Shown: positions 1 through 5,037 of the stretch, in pieces
Position numbering within the stretch: position 1 is the stretch's first letter
How the letters are laid out: every line of letters begins with the position of its first letter
DNA from: an uncultured Clostridia bacterium
GTDB taxonomy: Bacteria > Bacillota > Clostridia > Christensenellales > Aristaeellaceae
Length of the DNA stretch: 5,053 bases
Direction of reading: 5' to 3'
Assembly (NCBI GenBank): GCA_946615495.1
Contig: CAMOHY010000201.1
Span: forward strand, 1 to 5,053
Notes under the pieces: model-generated
Databases searched by the model: none
What the model saw: only the letters and a program-made list of their open reading frames with translations
Told to the model about the DNA's origin: nothing
Translations under genes and position numbers: made by a program

Positions 1-836
1 TTGAAATCATGACGCCGTATCTGCATATCCGCTGGGAGCTGGGCCGCGGCATCACATCCATTTTTGACAGGAAGCGGAACAGGGAATTGGTAAACGGCCA
101 AGGCGAATGCGCCTTTGAGCCCATCTATGAAATCACCCCCGTCCGCACCGATCCCTGCGCCGAGCGCCGCGCCATGGGCCGCAACCGCAAGGCCATGCAC
201 ACCCAGCGGGATTTTGGCAGGCTCACCGACGCGCGGGTGACGGACTTTGGCCCCGTTTTCAGCCGGGTGATCCTGACTTATCAGGTGAAGGGCTCCTCCT
301 CCACCGAATTGATTTTGACCGCTTACCACGATATTCCCAAATTGGACGTGGATTACCGCCTGCACAAGGAAAGCCGGCTGGAGCCGGAAAACGTGTACCT
401 GGCCTTGCCCTTTGCCCAGGAAAACGCGGTGCTGTACGCCGACAAAACGGGCTGCGTTTTCCGGCCCCGGATGGATCAGCTTCCCGGCGCCTGCGCGGAT
501 TATTATGAAATTCAAAACGCCGCGCTGTGGATGGAGAAGGACGGCGCCCTGATGATTGAAACCCAGGACGCGCCGATGATCTGGATGGGCACGCTGCTGC
601 CCCACGATATTCGTTTGGCGGGCGACCCGGAGCAAAAAAACACAGACCGGGTCTATTCCTGGGTTATGAACAATTTCTGGGAAACCAATTTCAAGGCTTC
701 TTTGGGCGGATTCTATCAATTCCATTACAGCCTGCGGCTGCTCAGCCAAACGGAACCGGAGGCCTGCTTCCAAATCGCGCGGGCGGAAAACACAGGCTTG
801 CTGGCCTTCCCTTCCTTTGATGTTCCTGCGACATAA
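1..836 (+). CDS. Glycoside hydrolase family 38 (alpha-mannosidase-like) protein, C-terminal part, truncated by window edge
   Basis: This is the C-terminal ~277 residues of a GH38-type protein. The family hydrolyses alpha-mannosides, usually in enzymes of roughly 800-1000 residues. The frame is open to the left edge (codons GAA ATC precede the first ATG at 9), so that ATG is internal. Counting from it, the recognisable beta-sandwich signatures are GITSIFDRK (residues 14-22), a DQLPG segment (156-160) followed by ADYYEIQNAALW, an ETQDAPMIWMG strand (184-194), and the highly typical WVMNNFWETNFKASLGG block (218-234) leading into FHYSL. The catalytic nucleophile domain lies outside the window, so activity and substrate cannot be judged. 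No signal or anchor is visible at this end. The stop TAA at 834-836 is followed by a 226-bp gap before the PHP gene, on the same strand. Alternatively this could be one of the GH38-like families of unassigned activity (DUF5054-like). The GH38 C-terminal assignment is fairly secure, the exact substrate is not. Confidence 0.85.
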   Translation, partial: EIMTPYLHIRWELGRGITSIFDRKRNRELVNGQGECAFEPIYEITPVRTDPCAERRAMGRNRKAMHTQRDFGRLTDARVTDFGPVFSRVILTYQVKGSSSTELILTAYHDIPKLDVDYRLHKESRLEPENVYLALPFAQENAVLYADKTGCVFRPRMDQLPGACADYYEIQNAALWMEKDGALMIETQDAPMIWMGTLLPHDIRLAGDPEQKNTDRVYSWVMNNFWETNFKASLGGFYQFHYSLRLLSQTEPEACFQIARAENTGLLAFPSFDVPAT

Positions 837-1062
837 CGAACTGACCTAATGGGGCCCGGCCCTTCCCGGCTGGCCCCCAGGGCAGCACGCCGGGCGGTAT
901 CCATCAATTTGACGATAGAGAAAGCCTGGGCGGACTGGAAAAAAACCGACGTCCCCGTGGGCGCCGGAGGACGGCGGATACGCAGCCGCCGCTGCACGAA
1001 AGCTGTGAAGCACTGAAAGAATACAGGATTGGTTCGATTGGACCGGCAGAAAGGATGCACCT
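837..1062. other. Intergenic gap between GH38-like and PHP genes, no convincing gene
   Basis: A 226-bp spacer. Its left part holds a GC-rich inverted repeat (GGGGCC at 851-856 with GGCCCC at 872-877) but no following T-tract, so it is not a convincing terminator. A TTGACG at 909-914 resembles a -35 box, but no -10 box lies 16-18 bp downstream. One + frame stays open from about 845 across the PHP start to about 1133, but it has no ATG, GTG or TTG start upstream of the PHP gene and a low-complexity arginine/proline-rich middle. The right end carries the PHP gene's Shine-Dalgarno site, AGAAAGGA at 1048-1055. Confidence 0.5.
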
Positions 1063-1776
1063 ATGTTTTATTATGAACTGCACCTGCACACCGCGGAAAG
1101 CAGCCGCTGCGGCCAGTCCCCTGCGCGGGACATGGTAAGGGTCTATGCGGAAAAGGGCTTTTCCGGCCTGGTGGTAACGGATCATTTCATCAACGGCAAT
1201 TCCTACGCAAACGACCCGGAGCAGTGGAAGGATAAAATGGATGTGTTCCTGCGGGGCTATGAGGCGGCCCGGCAGGCGGGGGAGGAATTTGGCATCCGGG
1301 TGTTTTTCGGCTTGGAATACACCCATTTGGGCGGCAACGGAGAGGATTATTTGGTGCTGGGCCTCCGTCCGGAGCACTTGTATACGGAGCTTAAGGACTG
1401 CGACAAATGGAGCATCGAATACCTGTGCAAAGCAGTGCATAGCCTGGGCGGCATCGTCATCCGCGCCCATCCTTACCGGGAGGCGGGGTATATCCGCCAC
1501 GCGGGCGTTGAACGCCCCGGCTTGGAAATCGATGCTGTTGAGGTGTTCAATTCCGGCAACCGGGACGACGAAATGAACCTGAAGGCCATGGCCTTGGCCG
1601 GGCGGGAGGGGAAGCCCTGGACCGCGGGGTCCGATACCCACAGCGTGAATACGGCCGCCTGCGCTTACGTGGGCTTTGAGGAAGAGCCCAAGGATTACGC
1701 CCAGCTGTGCCAGTGGATTCAAGCGGGCAGGGCTTTCGTGGTGTACCGCCCGAAGGAACAAAAAACAGACAAATAA
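1063..1776 (+). CDS. PHP-domain metal-dependent phosphoesterase
   Basis: A 237-residue PHP (polymerase and histidinol phosphatase) family protein, predicted to be a cytosolic metal-dependent phosphoesterase. All expected metal-ligand motifs are present and in order: HLH (H7, H9), TDH (T39, D40, H41), an acidic residue in GLEYT (E85), AHPYR (H136), and GSDTH (D191, H193). EVFNS at 160-164 is the usual strand before the last motif. The length suits a minimal single-domain PHP protein, with no polymerase, zinc-finger or helicase domain attached. The start is ATG 1063, supported by AGAAAGGA at 1048-1055, whose AGGA ends 7 nt upstream. The frame's preceding stop lies close upstream, and the first residues (MFYYELHLHT) place the HxH motif at the N-terminus as usual. 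A strong terminator follows at 1841. The substrate cannot be inferred: histidinol phosphate, nucleoside monophosphates and 3',5'-bisphosphates are known for relatives. It is on the same strand as the GH38-like gene, but the 226-bp gap makes a shared operon uncertain. Confidence 0.9.
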   Translation: MFYYELHLHTAESSRCGQSPARDMVRVYAEKGFSGLVVTDHFINGNSYANDPEQWKDKMDVFLRGYEAARQAGEEFGIRVFFGLEYTHLGGNGEDYLVLGLRPEHLYTELKDCDKWSIEYLCKAVHSLGGIVIRAHPYREAGYIRHAGVERPGLEIDAVEVFNSGNRDDEMNLKAMALAGREGKPWTAGSDTHSVNTAACAYVGFEEEPKDYAQLCQWIQAGRAFVVYRPKEQKTDK

Positions 1777-1779
1777 AAA

Positions 1780-1813
1780 CTGCCATCGAAAGCCCGCAAG
1801 CTGTTCTTTCATG
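1780..1813. repeat. Imperfect intergenic hairpin, copy A of a repeated element
   Basis: This begins 3 bp after the PHP stop codon. The first 13 bases, CTGCCATCGAAAG (1780-1792), recur exactly at 4994-5006 after the dehydrogenase gene. CATCGAAAG (1784-1792) pairs with CTTTCATG (1806-1813) with one bulged C, giving an 8-bp stem and a 13-nt loop. The copy at 4998-5030 has the perfect form of the same stem. It may be a degraded copy of a dispersed repeat, or a 3'-UTR structure. Two copies in one window is thin evidence. Confidence 0.45.
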
Positions 1814-1840
1814 CTTTCCTGGAGTTTTACAGATAGTTGG

Positions 1841-1883
1841 AGGCTCCGGCGGAAACAAACGCTCCGCCGGAGCCTTTTTCTTT
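1841..1883 (+). terminator. Strong intrinsic terminator after the PHP gene
   Basis: AGGCTCCGGCGGA (1841-1853) pairs perfectly with TCCGCCGGAGCCT (1863-1875), a 13-bp GC-rich stem with a 9-nt loop, followed by TTTTTCTTT (1875-1883). This is a textbook rho-independent terminator for + strand transcription. On the - strand no U-run follows the same stem, so it would be at best a weak terminator for the converging operon that ends at 1888. Confidence 0.92.
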
Positions 1884-1887
1884 GGCG

Positions 1888-2526
1888 TCAATCGTTATAA
1901 GGGTCAAATATGGGCTGGGGATACCAGGGACGGGACGGCGGACAGCCATTCGACGGGCGGCCTAAGGTGCAGGGGGCGAGGATATAGCCCTCCAACAGCA
2001 CCTCCAGGGGCACATCGCACTGGCAGCCGCCGCAGGGACAGGCCCTGCCCGCCAGCCGCACCGCGGCCTGCACAAAGGGCTGGCCGCGCCAGCATTCATT
2101 TTGCGGACATTCAAAACGCAGGGGCAATTCTTCTTCGATGGCCGAGGAAACGGTATACGTCCGGCCGCATCCATCCCGCACGCGCACCTGCAGAGGCAAT
2201 TGAACCAGCAGCGCCAGGCCCTGCGGGCACCGGCGGGGCATTTCCTCCCAGGAAGGCAGCGCGCGAAGGCTTACCTCCACCACGGTAAAGGGCGGCTGGG
2301 CCTGGGAGGGCAGGCCGTCCAGGCACAGGGCCGCGCATTTCCGGCGGCGGTGGAGCCGGCCCACGGCGATGATGCGCTGCATTAGAAAGCCGCCGCAGCA
2401 GGAAGAAAGGGGCTCAGGCGCCTCAGGACAGGGCGGACAGGGCCTTTCCTCACGGGGCGGGGGACAAGCGGGCCTGGGCCGGGGATACGGGCGGCAGCCG
2501 CAGGAAGGAAAAAGAACGTTTTTCAT
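1888..2526 (-). CDS. Uncharacterised cysteine- and proline-rich protein, possibly spore-coat related
   Basis: I do not recognise a named family. The 212-residue product has 19 cysteines and no signal peptide or membrane segment. Residues 1-45 are a Cys/Pro/Arg-rich tail (CGCRPYPRPRPACPPP, CPPC, SSCC). From about residue 48 the pattern alternates hydrophobic and polar residues as in beta-strands: FLMQRIIAVGRL, FTVVEVSLRALPSW, LALLVQLPLQVRVRDGCGRTY, then a CPCGGCQC cluster (163-170) leading into DVPLEVLLEGYIL. The closing strand vaguely recalls SPOCS/DUF3794-type spore proteins and small Cys-rich proteins of Clostridia, which is inference only. The start is ATG 2526 rather than TTG 2529: AAGGGAGG (2542-2535) ends 8 nt before the ATG and 5 nt before the TTG. 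The gene lies 35 bp downstream of the metallo-beta-lactamase gene on the same strand, so the two are probably co-transcribed. The stop TGA is at 1890-1888. Disulfide crosslinking or metal binding are both possible. It is confidently a gene, its role is unknown. Confidence 0.8.
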   Translation of the reverse strand: MKNVLFPSCGCRPYPRPRPACPPPREERPCPPCPEAPEPLSSCCGGFLMQRIIAVGRLHRRRKCAALCLDGLPSQAQPPFTVVEVSLRALPSWEEMPRRCPQGLALLVQLPLQVRVRDGCGRTYTVSSAIEEELPLRFECPQNECWRGQPFVQAAVRLAGRACPCGGCQCDVPLEVLLEGYILAPCTLGRPSNGCPPSRPWYPQPIFDPYND

Positions 2527-2528
2527 CA

Positions 2529-2560
2529 ATGGAGCCTCCCTTCCAAGGGGTACACTCCAT
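2529..2560 (-). promoter_or_regulatory. SD-masking hairpin between the two - strand genes (likely translational coupling)
   Basis: Read on the - strand, ATGGAG (2560-2555) begins 1 nt after the upstream TAG stop (2564-2562) and pairs with CTCCAT (2534-2529), just before the downstream ATG. Inside, CCCT pairs with AGGG around a TGGA loop. The Shine-Dalgarno AAGGGAGG (2542-2535) of the Cys-rich gene lies in this structure, partly paired. A ribosome finishing the upstream gene would melt the 5' arm, so translation of the second gene should depend on translation of the first. The complementarity is seen directly; the coupling is inferred. Confidence 0.5.
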
Positions 2561-2561
2561 C

Positions 2562-3743
2562 CTATTCCGCCAGCCCGTTATTGGTGCATGCCACGGGACG
2601 GCCATACGCATCGTACAGAATAGCAATATCCAGCTTCTTTTTGCTCCAAATCCGTTTGCTTTGCGCGGTCATGTCCACTGGCGCATCGGACGCATCGCTG
2701 CCGATGGTATAAGCGCCGCCCGGCACCACCAGAACGTCCGGCAGGGAAATCAATTCGTTTCCCTTGGTGGAATAAACGCAGCAGCCCGACAGGCTCAATT
2801 CAGCCGAGCCGCGGTTGATTATGGTCAGGGTGTCCCGGTCCACGTCAATGGCCAATCCGACGCCGGATGGCCGCTCCGGCACGCCCTGCCACTGCACATC
2901 CTGAAACGTTACCTGCCCGCCCTTTAAGGTAAAGAGCAGGGCGTCGTGATAATCCTGAGAAACGTACACCTGGCAGCCAATGCCGTAAAGCCTTTTTAGC
3001 GTGGAGGAGGCGGGCGTGTCCGGCTCCTCCAGGGTGCTGGTGAGAATGACGGCGGCTTTGGGCATCACAGCATTTAAAAGCGCTTTGGAGGTGGCCTTAT
3101 TGTCGCCGTGGTGGCCCGCCTTCAGCAAATCACAGGGCGATAGCAGGCCGGCGGCCAGCAGGCCGTATTCTTCGTCCTCCTTCATGTCGCCCGCCAGCAG
3201 GATGCTGCCCTGGGGAGAGGAAAAGCGCATGACCAGGGAATTGTTGTTCTCGTTGTCCTCATTCAGGGTCAAAGGCCCAAGCACGGTAAAGGACCCGTCC
3301 GTGCCCACCGGAATCACGTTTCCCGCGTCCAGCCAGACAACGCTTTCATTCCGCTGGGCGGCGGCCAGCACGGCGGGGTGCTGGAGGGCGGTTGGGCCAA
3401 AATAGATGCGGGCGGCATACCAGGCGCCCACGGGCACATCGCTTTGGGCCAGCGGGAACAGCCCGCCTGCGTGGTCCTCATGGCAATGGGTGAGAAACAC
3501 GCCGTTTAACCGGGCAACGCCCAGCTGCGCAAGGGCCGTTTGCAGGGCGGGATAGGTGTGGGCATAGCCCGCGTCGATCAGGTACGCTTCATCCTGATAT
3601 AAAAGCAGCATGCAGTCTGCCTTGCCGATGTTCAGACAGACAAGGCGCACGCCTTCCTCCGTTTCGCTCAGGCCGGGGACGCCGATGGACACAAGGCCCA
3701 GGAGCAAAAAGATTACGGATAAAACAGAAAAAAATTTCTTCAA
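2562..3743 (-). CDS. Secreted or anchored ComEC/Rec2-type metallo-beta-lactamase with C-terminal lamin-tail-like domain
   Basis: A 393-residue predicted extracytoplasmic hydrolase. N-terminus: MKKFF plus a hydrophobic stretch to about residue 22, i.e. a signal peptide or anchor; no clear AxA site or lipobox, so it may stay tethered. Residues 32-280 form a metallo-beta-lactamase domain of the type fused to ComEC: NIGKADCMLLL (38-48), DAG (57-59), the metal motif THCHEDHAGG (85-94; H86, H88, D90, H91), NNNSLVMRF (166-174), LLAGDM (182-187, D186) and LLKAGHHGD (206-214). It lacks the ComEC membrane channel. Residues ~300-390 (LTIINRGSAELSLSG, then VVPGGAYTIG, then a late ILYDAYGRPV strand) match the lamin-tail-domain pattern. 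In ComEC the domain is proposed to be a nuclease; for this stand-alone form the substrate (extracellular DNA, phosphodiesters, choline-type esters) is open. The start is TTG 3743, set by GGGAGGTGA (3758-3750) 9 nt upstream and by the signal-like N-terminus. The Cys-rich gene follows after 35 bp. Confidence 0.87.
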   Translation of the reverse strand: MKKFFSVLSVIFLLLGLVSIGVPGLSETEEGVRLVCLNIGKADCMLLLYQDEAYLIDAGYAHTYPALQTALAQLGVARLNGVFLTHCHEDHAGGLFPLAQSDVPVGAWYAARIYFGPTALQHPAVLAAAQRNESVVWLDAGNVIPVGTDGSFTVLGPLTLNEDNENNNSLVMRFSSPQGSILLAGDMKEDEEYGLLAAGLLSPCDLLKAGHHGDNKATSKALLNAVMPKAAVILTSTLEEPDTPASSTLKRLYGIGCQVYVSQDYHDALLFTLKGGQVTFQDVQWQGVPERPSGVGLAIDVDRDTLTIINRGSAELSLSGCCVYSTKGNELISLPDVLVVPGGAYTIGSDASDAPVDMTAQSKRIWSKKKLDIAILYDAYGRPVACTNNGLAE

Positions 3744-3749
3744 AAGCCT

Positions 3750-3758
3750 TCACCTCCC
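3750..3758 (-). promoter_or_regulatory. Ribosome-binding site that decides a TTG start
   Basis: On the - strand the sequence is GGGAGGTGA, nearly the full anti-16S complement, with 9 nt between GGAGG and the TTG at 3743. No ATG or GTG is positioned to use it, and the product begins with a typical signal-peptide N-terminus, so TTG is taken as the true start of the metallo-beta-lactamase gene. Confidence 0.8.
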
Positions 3759-3773
3759 GAAGCATTCAAAGGT

Positions 3774-3782
3774 AGTATATCA
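3774..3782 (-). promoter_or_regulatory. Extended -10 promoter for the metallo-beta-lactamase operon
   Basis: Read on the - strand, TGATATACT (3782-3774) gives an extended -10 element (TGn plus TATACT, 5 of 6 to consensus). Transcription would start near 3767, leaving a ~23-nt leader that just contains the Shine-Dalgarno site. No good -35 hexamer lies 16-18 bp upstream, which the TGn extension can compensate for. Confidence 0.5.
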
Positions 3783-3853
3783 CAGAAGCTTGAAAAAACC
3801 TTAAAGAACCGCAGGTTTTACAATTTATTCTTATTTTCCGTCCTCCCTGGCCG

Positions 3854-3859
3854 CATAAT
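3854..3859 (+). promoter_or_regulatory. Candidate -10 box for the dehydrogenase gene
   Basis: CATAAT matches the -10 consensus at 5 of 6 positions and sits about 29 bp before the Shine-Dalgarno site, downstream of an AT-rich stretch (3816-3838). The hexamer 17 bp upstream (TTATTT, 3831-3836) is a poor -35. A second box, TACAAT at 3819-3824, is equally plausible and also lacks a -35. Some promoter must lie in this divergent region, but which box is used is not clear. Confidence 0.2.
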
Positions 3860-3887
3860 CATGCCCCTTCCCGCGCAAGCTGTTGGC

Positions 3888-3895
3888 AGGAGGTG
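3888..3895 (+). promoter_or_regulatory. Ribosome-binding site fixing the dehydrogenase start at 3903
   Basis: AGGAGGTG lies 7 nt before ATG 3903. The in-frame ATG at 3861 would add 14 residues (MPLPAQAVGRRWRN) that have no such site, run through this Shine-Dalgarno sequence, and push the Rossmann strand away from the N-terminus. The start at 3903 is therefore preferred. Confidence 0.85.
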
Positions 3896-3902
3896 GAGAA
3901 AC

Positions 3903-4943
3903 ATGAACCATGGAACCTGGGACAATATCCGCGTGGTGCAGTATGGCTGCGGCAAAATGGGAAAAATCATCATGCGGTATCTGACGGAAAAGGGCGCGCA
4001 GATCGTCGGCGCCATCGACAGCGACGAAAGCCTGGTGGACAAGGACATCGGCGAGGTGGCGGACCTGGGCCGCACCACCGGCGTCAAGATTACGGACAAG
4101 CAGGATACCGCCCTGGACAACTGTGACGCGGACATTGCGGTGCTGGCCCTGCAAAGCTACCTGCCCGACATGCACAAGGCCATTCTGGAATGCGCGACGC
4201 GGGGCATCAACGTTATTACTACATCGGAGGAGGCCCTGTACCCCTGGACCACCTCTCCCGCCATCACCAATCAATTGGACGCGCTGGCCAAGCGTACGGG
4301 CTGCACCATCGTGGGCAGCGGCATGCAGGATGTGTTCTGGGTGAATTTTCCGGCCTGCATTGCGGGCGGCGTGCACAAAATATCCGAAATCGACGGCGCG
4401 GTGAGCTACAACGTGGAGGATTACGGCATCGCCCTGGCCAGGGCCCACGGCGTAGGGCTGACGAAGGAGGAATTTGAAAAGAACATTGCCCACAGCCTGT
4501 CCCTGCCCGCCTACGTGTGGAACAGCAATGAAGCGCTGTGCATGAAAATGGGCCTGAGCGTGGAGCAGACCAAGCAAAAGGCCGTGCCCGTGTTTTCCGA
4601 TCACGACGTTTTCAGCCGCACCCTGGGCCAGACCATTCAGGCGGGCAGCGCCATCGGCATGAGCGCCGTGGTAACCACCATTACCCACCAGGGAATCGTG
4701 GTGGAAACCCAGTGCATCGGCAAGGTGTACGAGGAGGGGGAAGGGGACCTGTGCGATTTTGCCATCCGGGGCGAGCCGGACGTGCGCTTCTCTGTCCAGA
4801 AGCCCGACACCGTGGCCCACACCTGCGCCACCATCGTCAACCGCATCCCGGATGTGCTTTCCGCCCCCGCGGGCTACGTGACCATGGATAAATTGCCCTT
4901 CGCCCGTTTCCTGCCCTATCCCATGTTCGTGAATATCGGCTGA
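3903..4943 (+). CDS. DapB-like NAD(P)-dependent amine dehydrogenase, 2,4-diaminopentanoate dehydrogenase family
   Basis: A 346-residue cytosolic oxidoreductase. The N-terminal Rossmann fold begins IRVVQYGCGKMG (9-20, GxGxxG as G15, G17, G20) and ends its second strand in VGAIDSD (35-41), where D39 is in the place expected to contact the cofactor ribose. Other family marks are DIGEVADLG (48-56), the VITTSEEALYPW block (104-115), whose E109/E110 fall where native amine dehydrogenases carry a catalytic glutamate, GSGMQDVFW (138-146), a mixed C-terminal domain, and the closing NRIPDVLSAPAGYVTMDKLP (313-332). The length fits the 2,4-diaminopentanoate dehydrogenase (Ord) group, which oxidatively deaminates 2,4-diaminopentanoate in clostridial ornithine fermentation. 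Relatives act on other amines, and no ornithine aminomutase or Ord-partner genes are visible, so the substrate is uncertain. It is transcribed divergently from the metallo-beta-lactamase operon. A DapB (lysine pathway) role is less likely because the DapB substrate-binding signature is absent. Hairpins follow the TGA at 4941-4943. Confidence 0.85.
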   Translation: MNHGTWDNIRVVQYGCGKMGKIIMRYLTEKGAQIVGAIDSDESLVDKDIGEVADLGRTTGVKITDKQDTALDNCDADIAVLALQSYLPDMHKAILECATRGINVITTSEEALYPWTTSPAITNQLDALAKRTGCTIVGSGMQDVFWVNFPACIAGGVHKISEIDGAVSYNVEDYGIALARAHGVGLTKEEFEKNIAHSLSLPAYVWNSNEALCMKMGLSVEQTKQKAVPVFSDHDVFSRTLGQTIQAGSAIGMSAVVTTITHQGIVVETQCIGKVYEEGEGDLCDFAIRGEPDVRFSVQKPDTVAHTCATIVNRIPDVLSAPAGYVTMDKLPFARFLPYPMFVNIG

Positions 4944-4947
4944 TGGA

Positions 4948-4969
4948 AAGCCTTCCTGCGGGAAGGCTT
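4948..4969 (+). terminator. Hairpin just after the dehydrogenase stop, possible terminator without a U-tract
   Basis: AAGCCTTCC (4948-4956) pairs perfectly with GGAAGGCTT (4961-4969) around a TGCG tetraloop, starting 4 nt after the stop codon. GAGGGTG follows instead of a U-run, so it is not a standard intrinsic terminator. It may protect the mRNA 3' end or act together with the hairpins behind it. Confidence 0.45.
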
Positions 4970-4970
4970 G

Positions 4971-4995
4971 AGGGTGTCGACAAAGTCGACACCCT
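4971..4995. repeat. Perfect 11-bp inverted repeat with AAA loop
   Basis: AGGGTGTCGAC (4971-4981) and GTCGACACCCT (4985-4995) are exact reverse complements separated by only AAA. It sits 1 nt after the previous hairpin and has no T-tract on either side. Such a tight, nearly perfect palindrome could be a repeat-family unit, an RNA processing hairpin, or a protein-binding site (each arm contains GTCGAC). Confidence 0.75.
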
Positions 4996-4997
4996 GC

Positions 4998-5030
4998 CAT
5001 CGAAAGTCAGCTAAAGCAGTCTTTCGATGG
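4998..5030. repeat. Perfect 10-bp hairpin, copy B of the repeated element
   Basis: CCATCGAAAG (4998... wait-free arm 4997-5006) pairs with CTTTCGATGG (5021-5030) around a 14-nt loop. With the two bases and more to its left, CTGCCATCGAAAG (4994-5006) is identical to 1780-1792. The overlap of its left flank with the previous hairpin's right arm suggests one compact multi-hairpin unit. Confidence 0.65.
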
Positions 5031-5037
5031 AAACATC

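Noticed and set aside
851..877. GC-rich inverted repeat after the GH38-like gene, considered as a terminator
   Set aside because: Only 6 bp pair cleanly across a long loop and no T-tract follows.
909..914. TTGACG as a -35 box for the PHP gene
   Set aside because: The sequence 16-18 bp downstream (around GGACTG) does not resemble a -10 box.
725..1060. 111-codon - strand open frame over the GH38 end and the spacer
   Set aside because: Half of it is antisense to the GH38 C-terminus; there is no domain and no convincing ribosome-binding site.
904..1812. 302-codon open frame on the - strand
   Set aside because: It lies antisense over the PHP gene, whose complete motif set (HLH, TDH, AHP, GSDTH) proves the + strand frame. 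The antisense product shows no recognisable domain and is a GC-rich shadow.
1707..2288. 193-codon + strand open frame spanning the PHP end and the Cys-rich gene
   Set aside because: It crosses the strong terminator at 1841-1883, overlaps two better-supported genes and has a low-complexity Arg/Pro/Ala translation.
3807..3817. Short AACC-GCA-GGTT hairpin followed by T-rich sequence, considered as a terminator
   Set aside because: The stem is only 4 bp and it lies in a divergent promoter region where no upstream gene needs terminating.
3861..3902. Longer N-terminus of the dehydrogenase from ATG 3861
   Set aside because: No Shine-Dalgarno precedes it, it reads through the AGGAGGTG that serves ATG 3903, and the extra residues do not fit the family's N-terminus.
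3831..5000. 389-codon open frame on the - strand
   Set aside because: It is antisense to nearly the whole dehydrogenase gene and runs through the hairpin cluster. The His/Gly/Ala-rich translation is typical of a shadow of a GC-rich gene.
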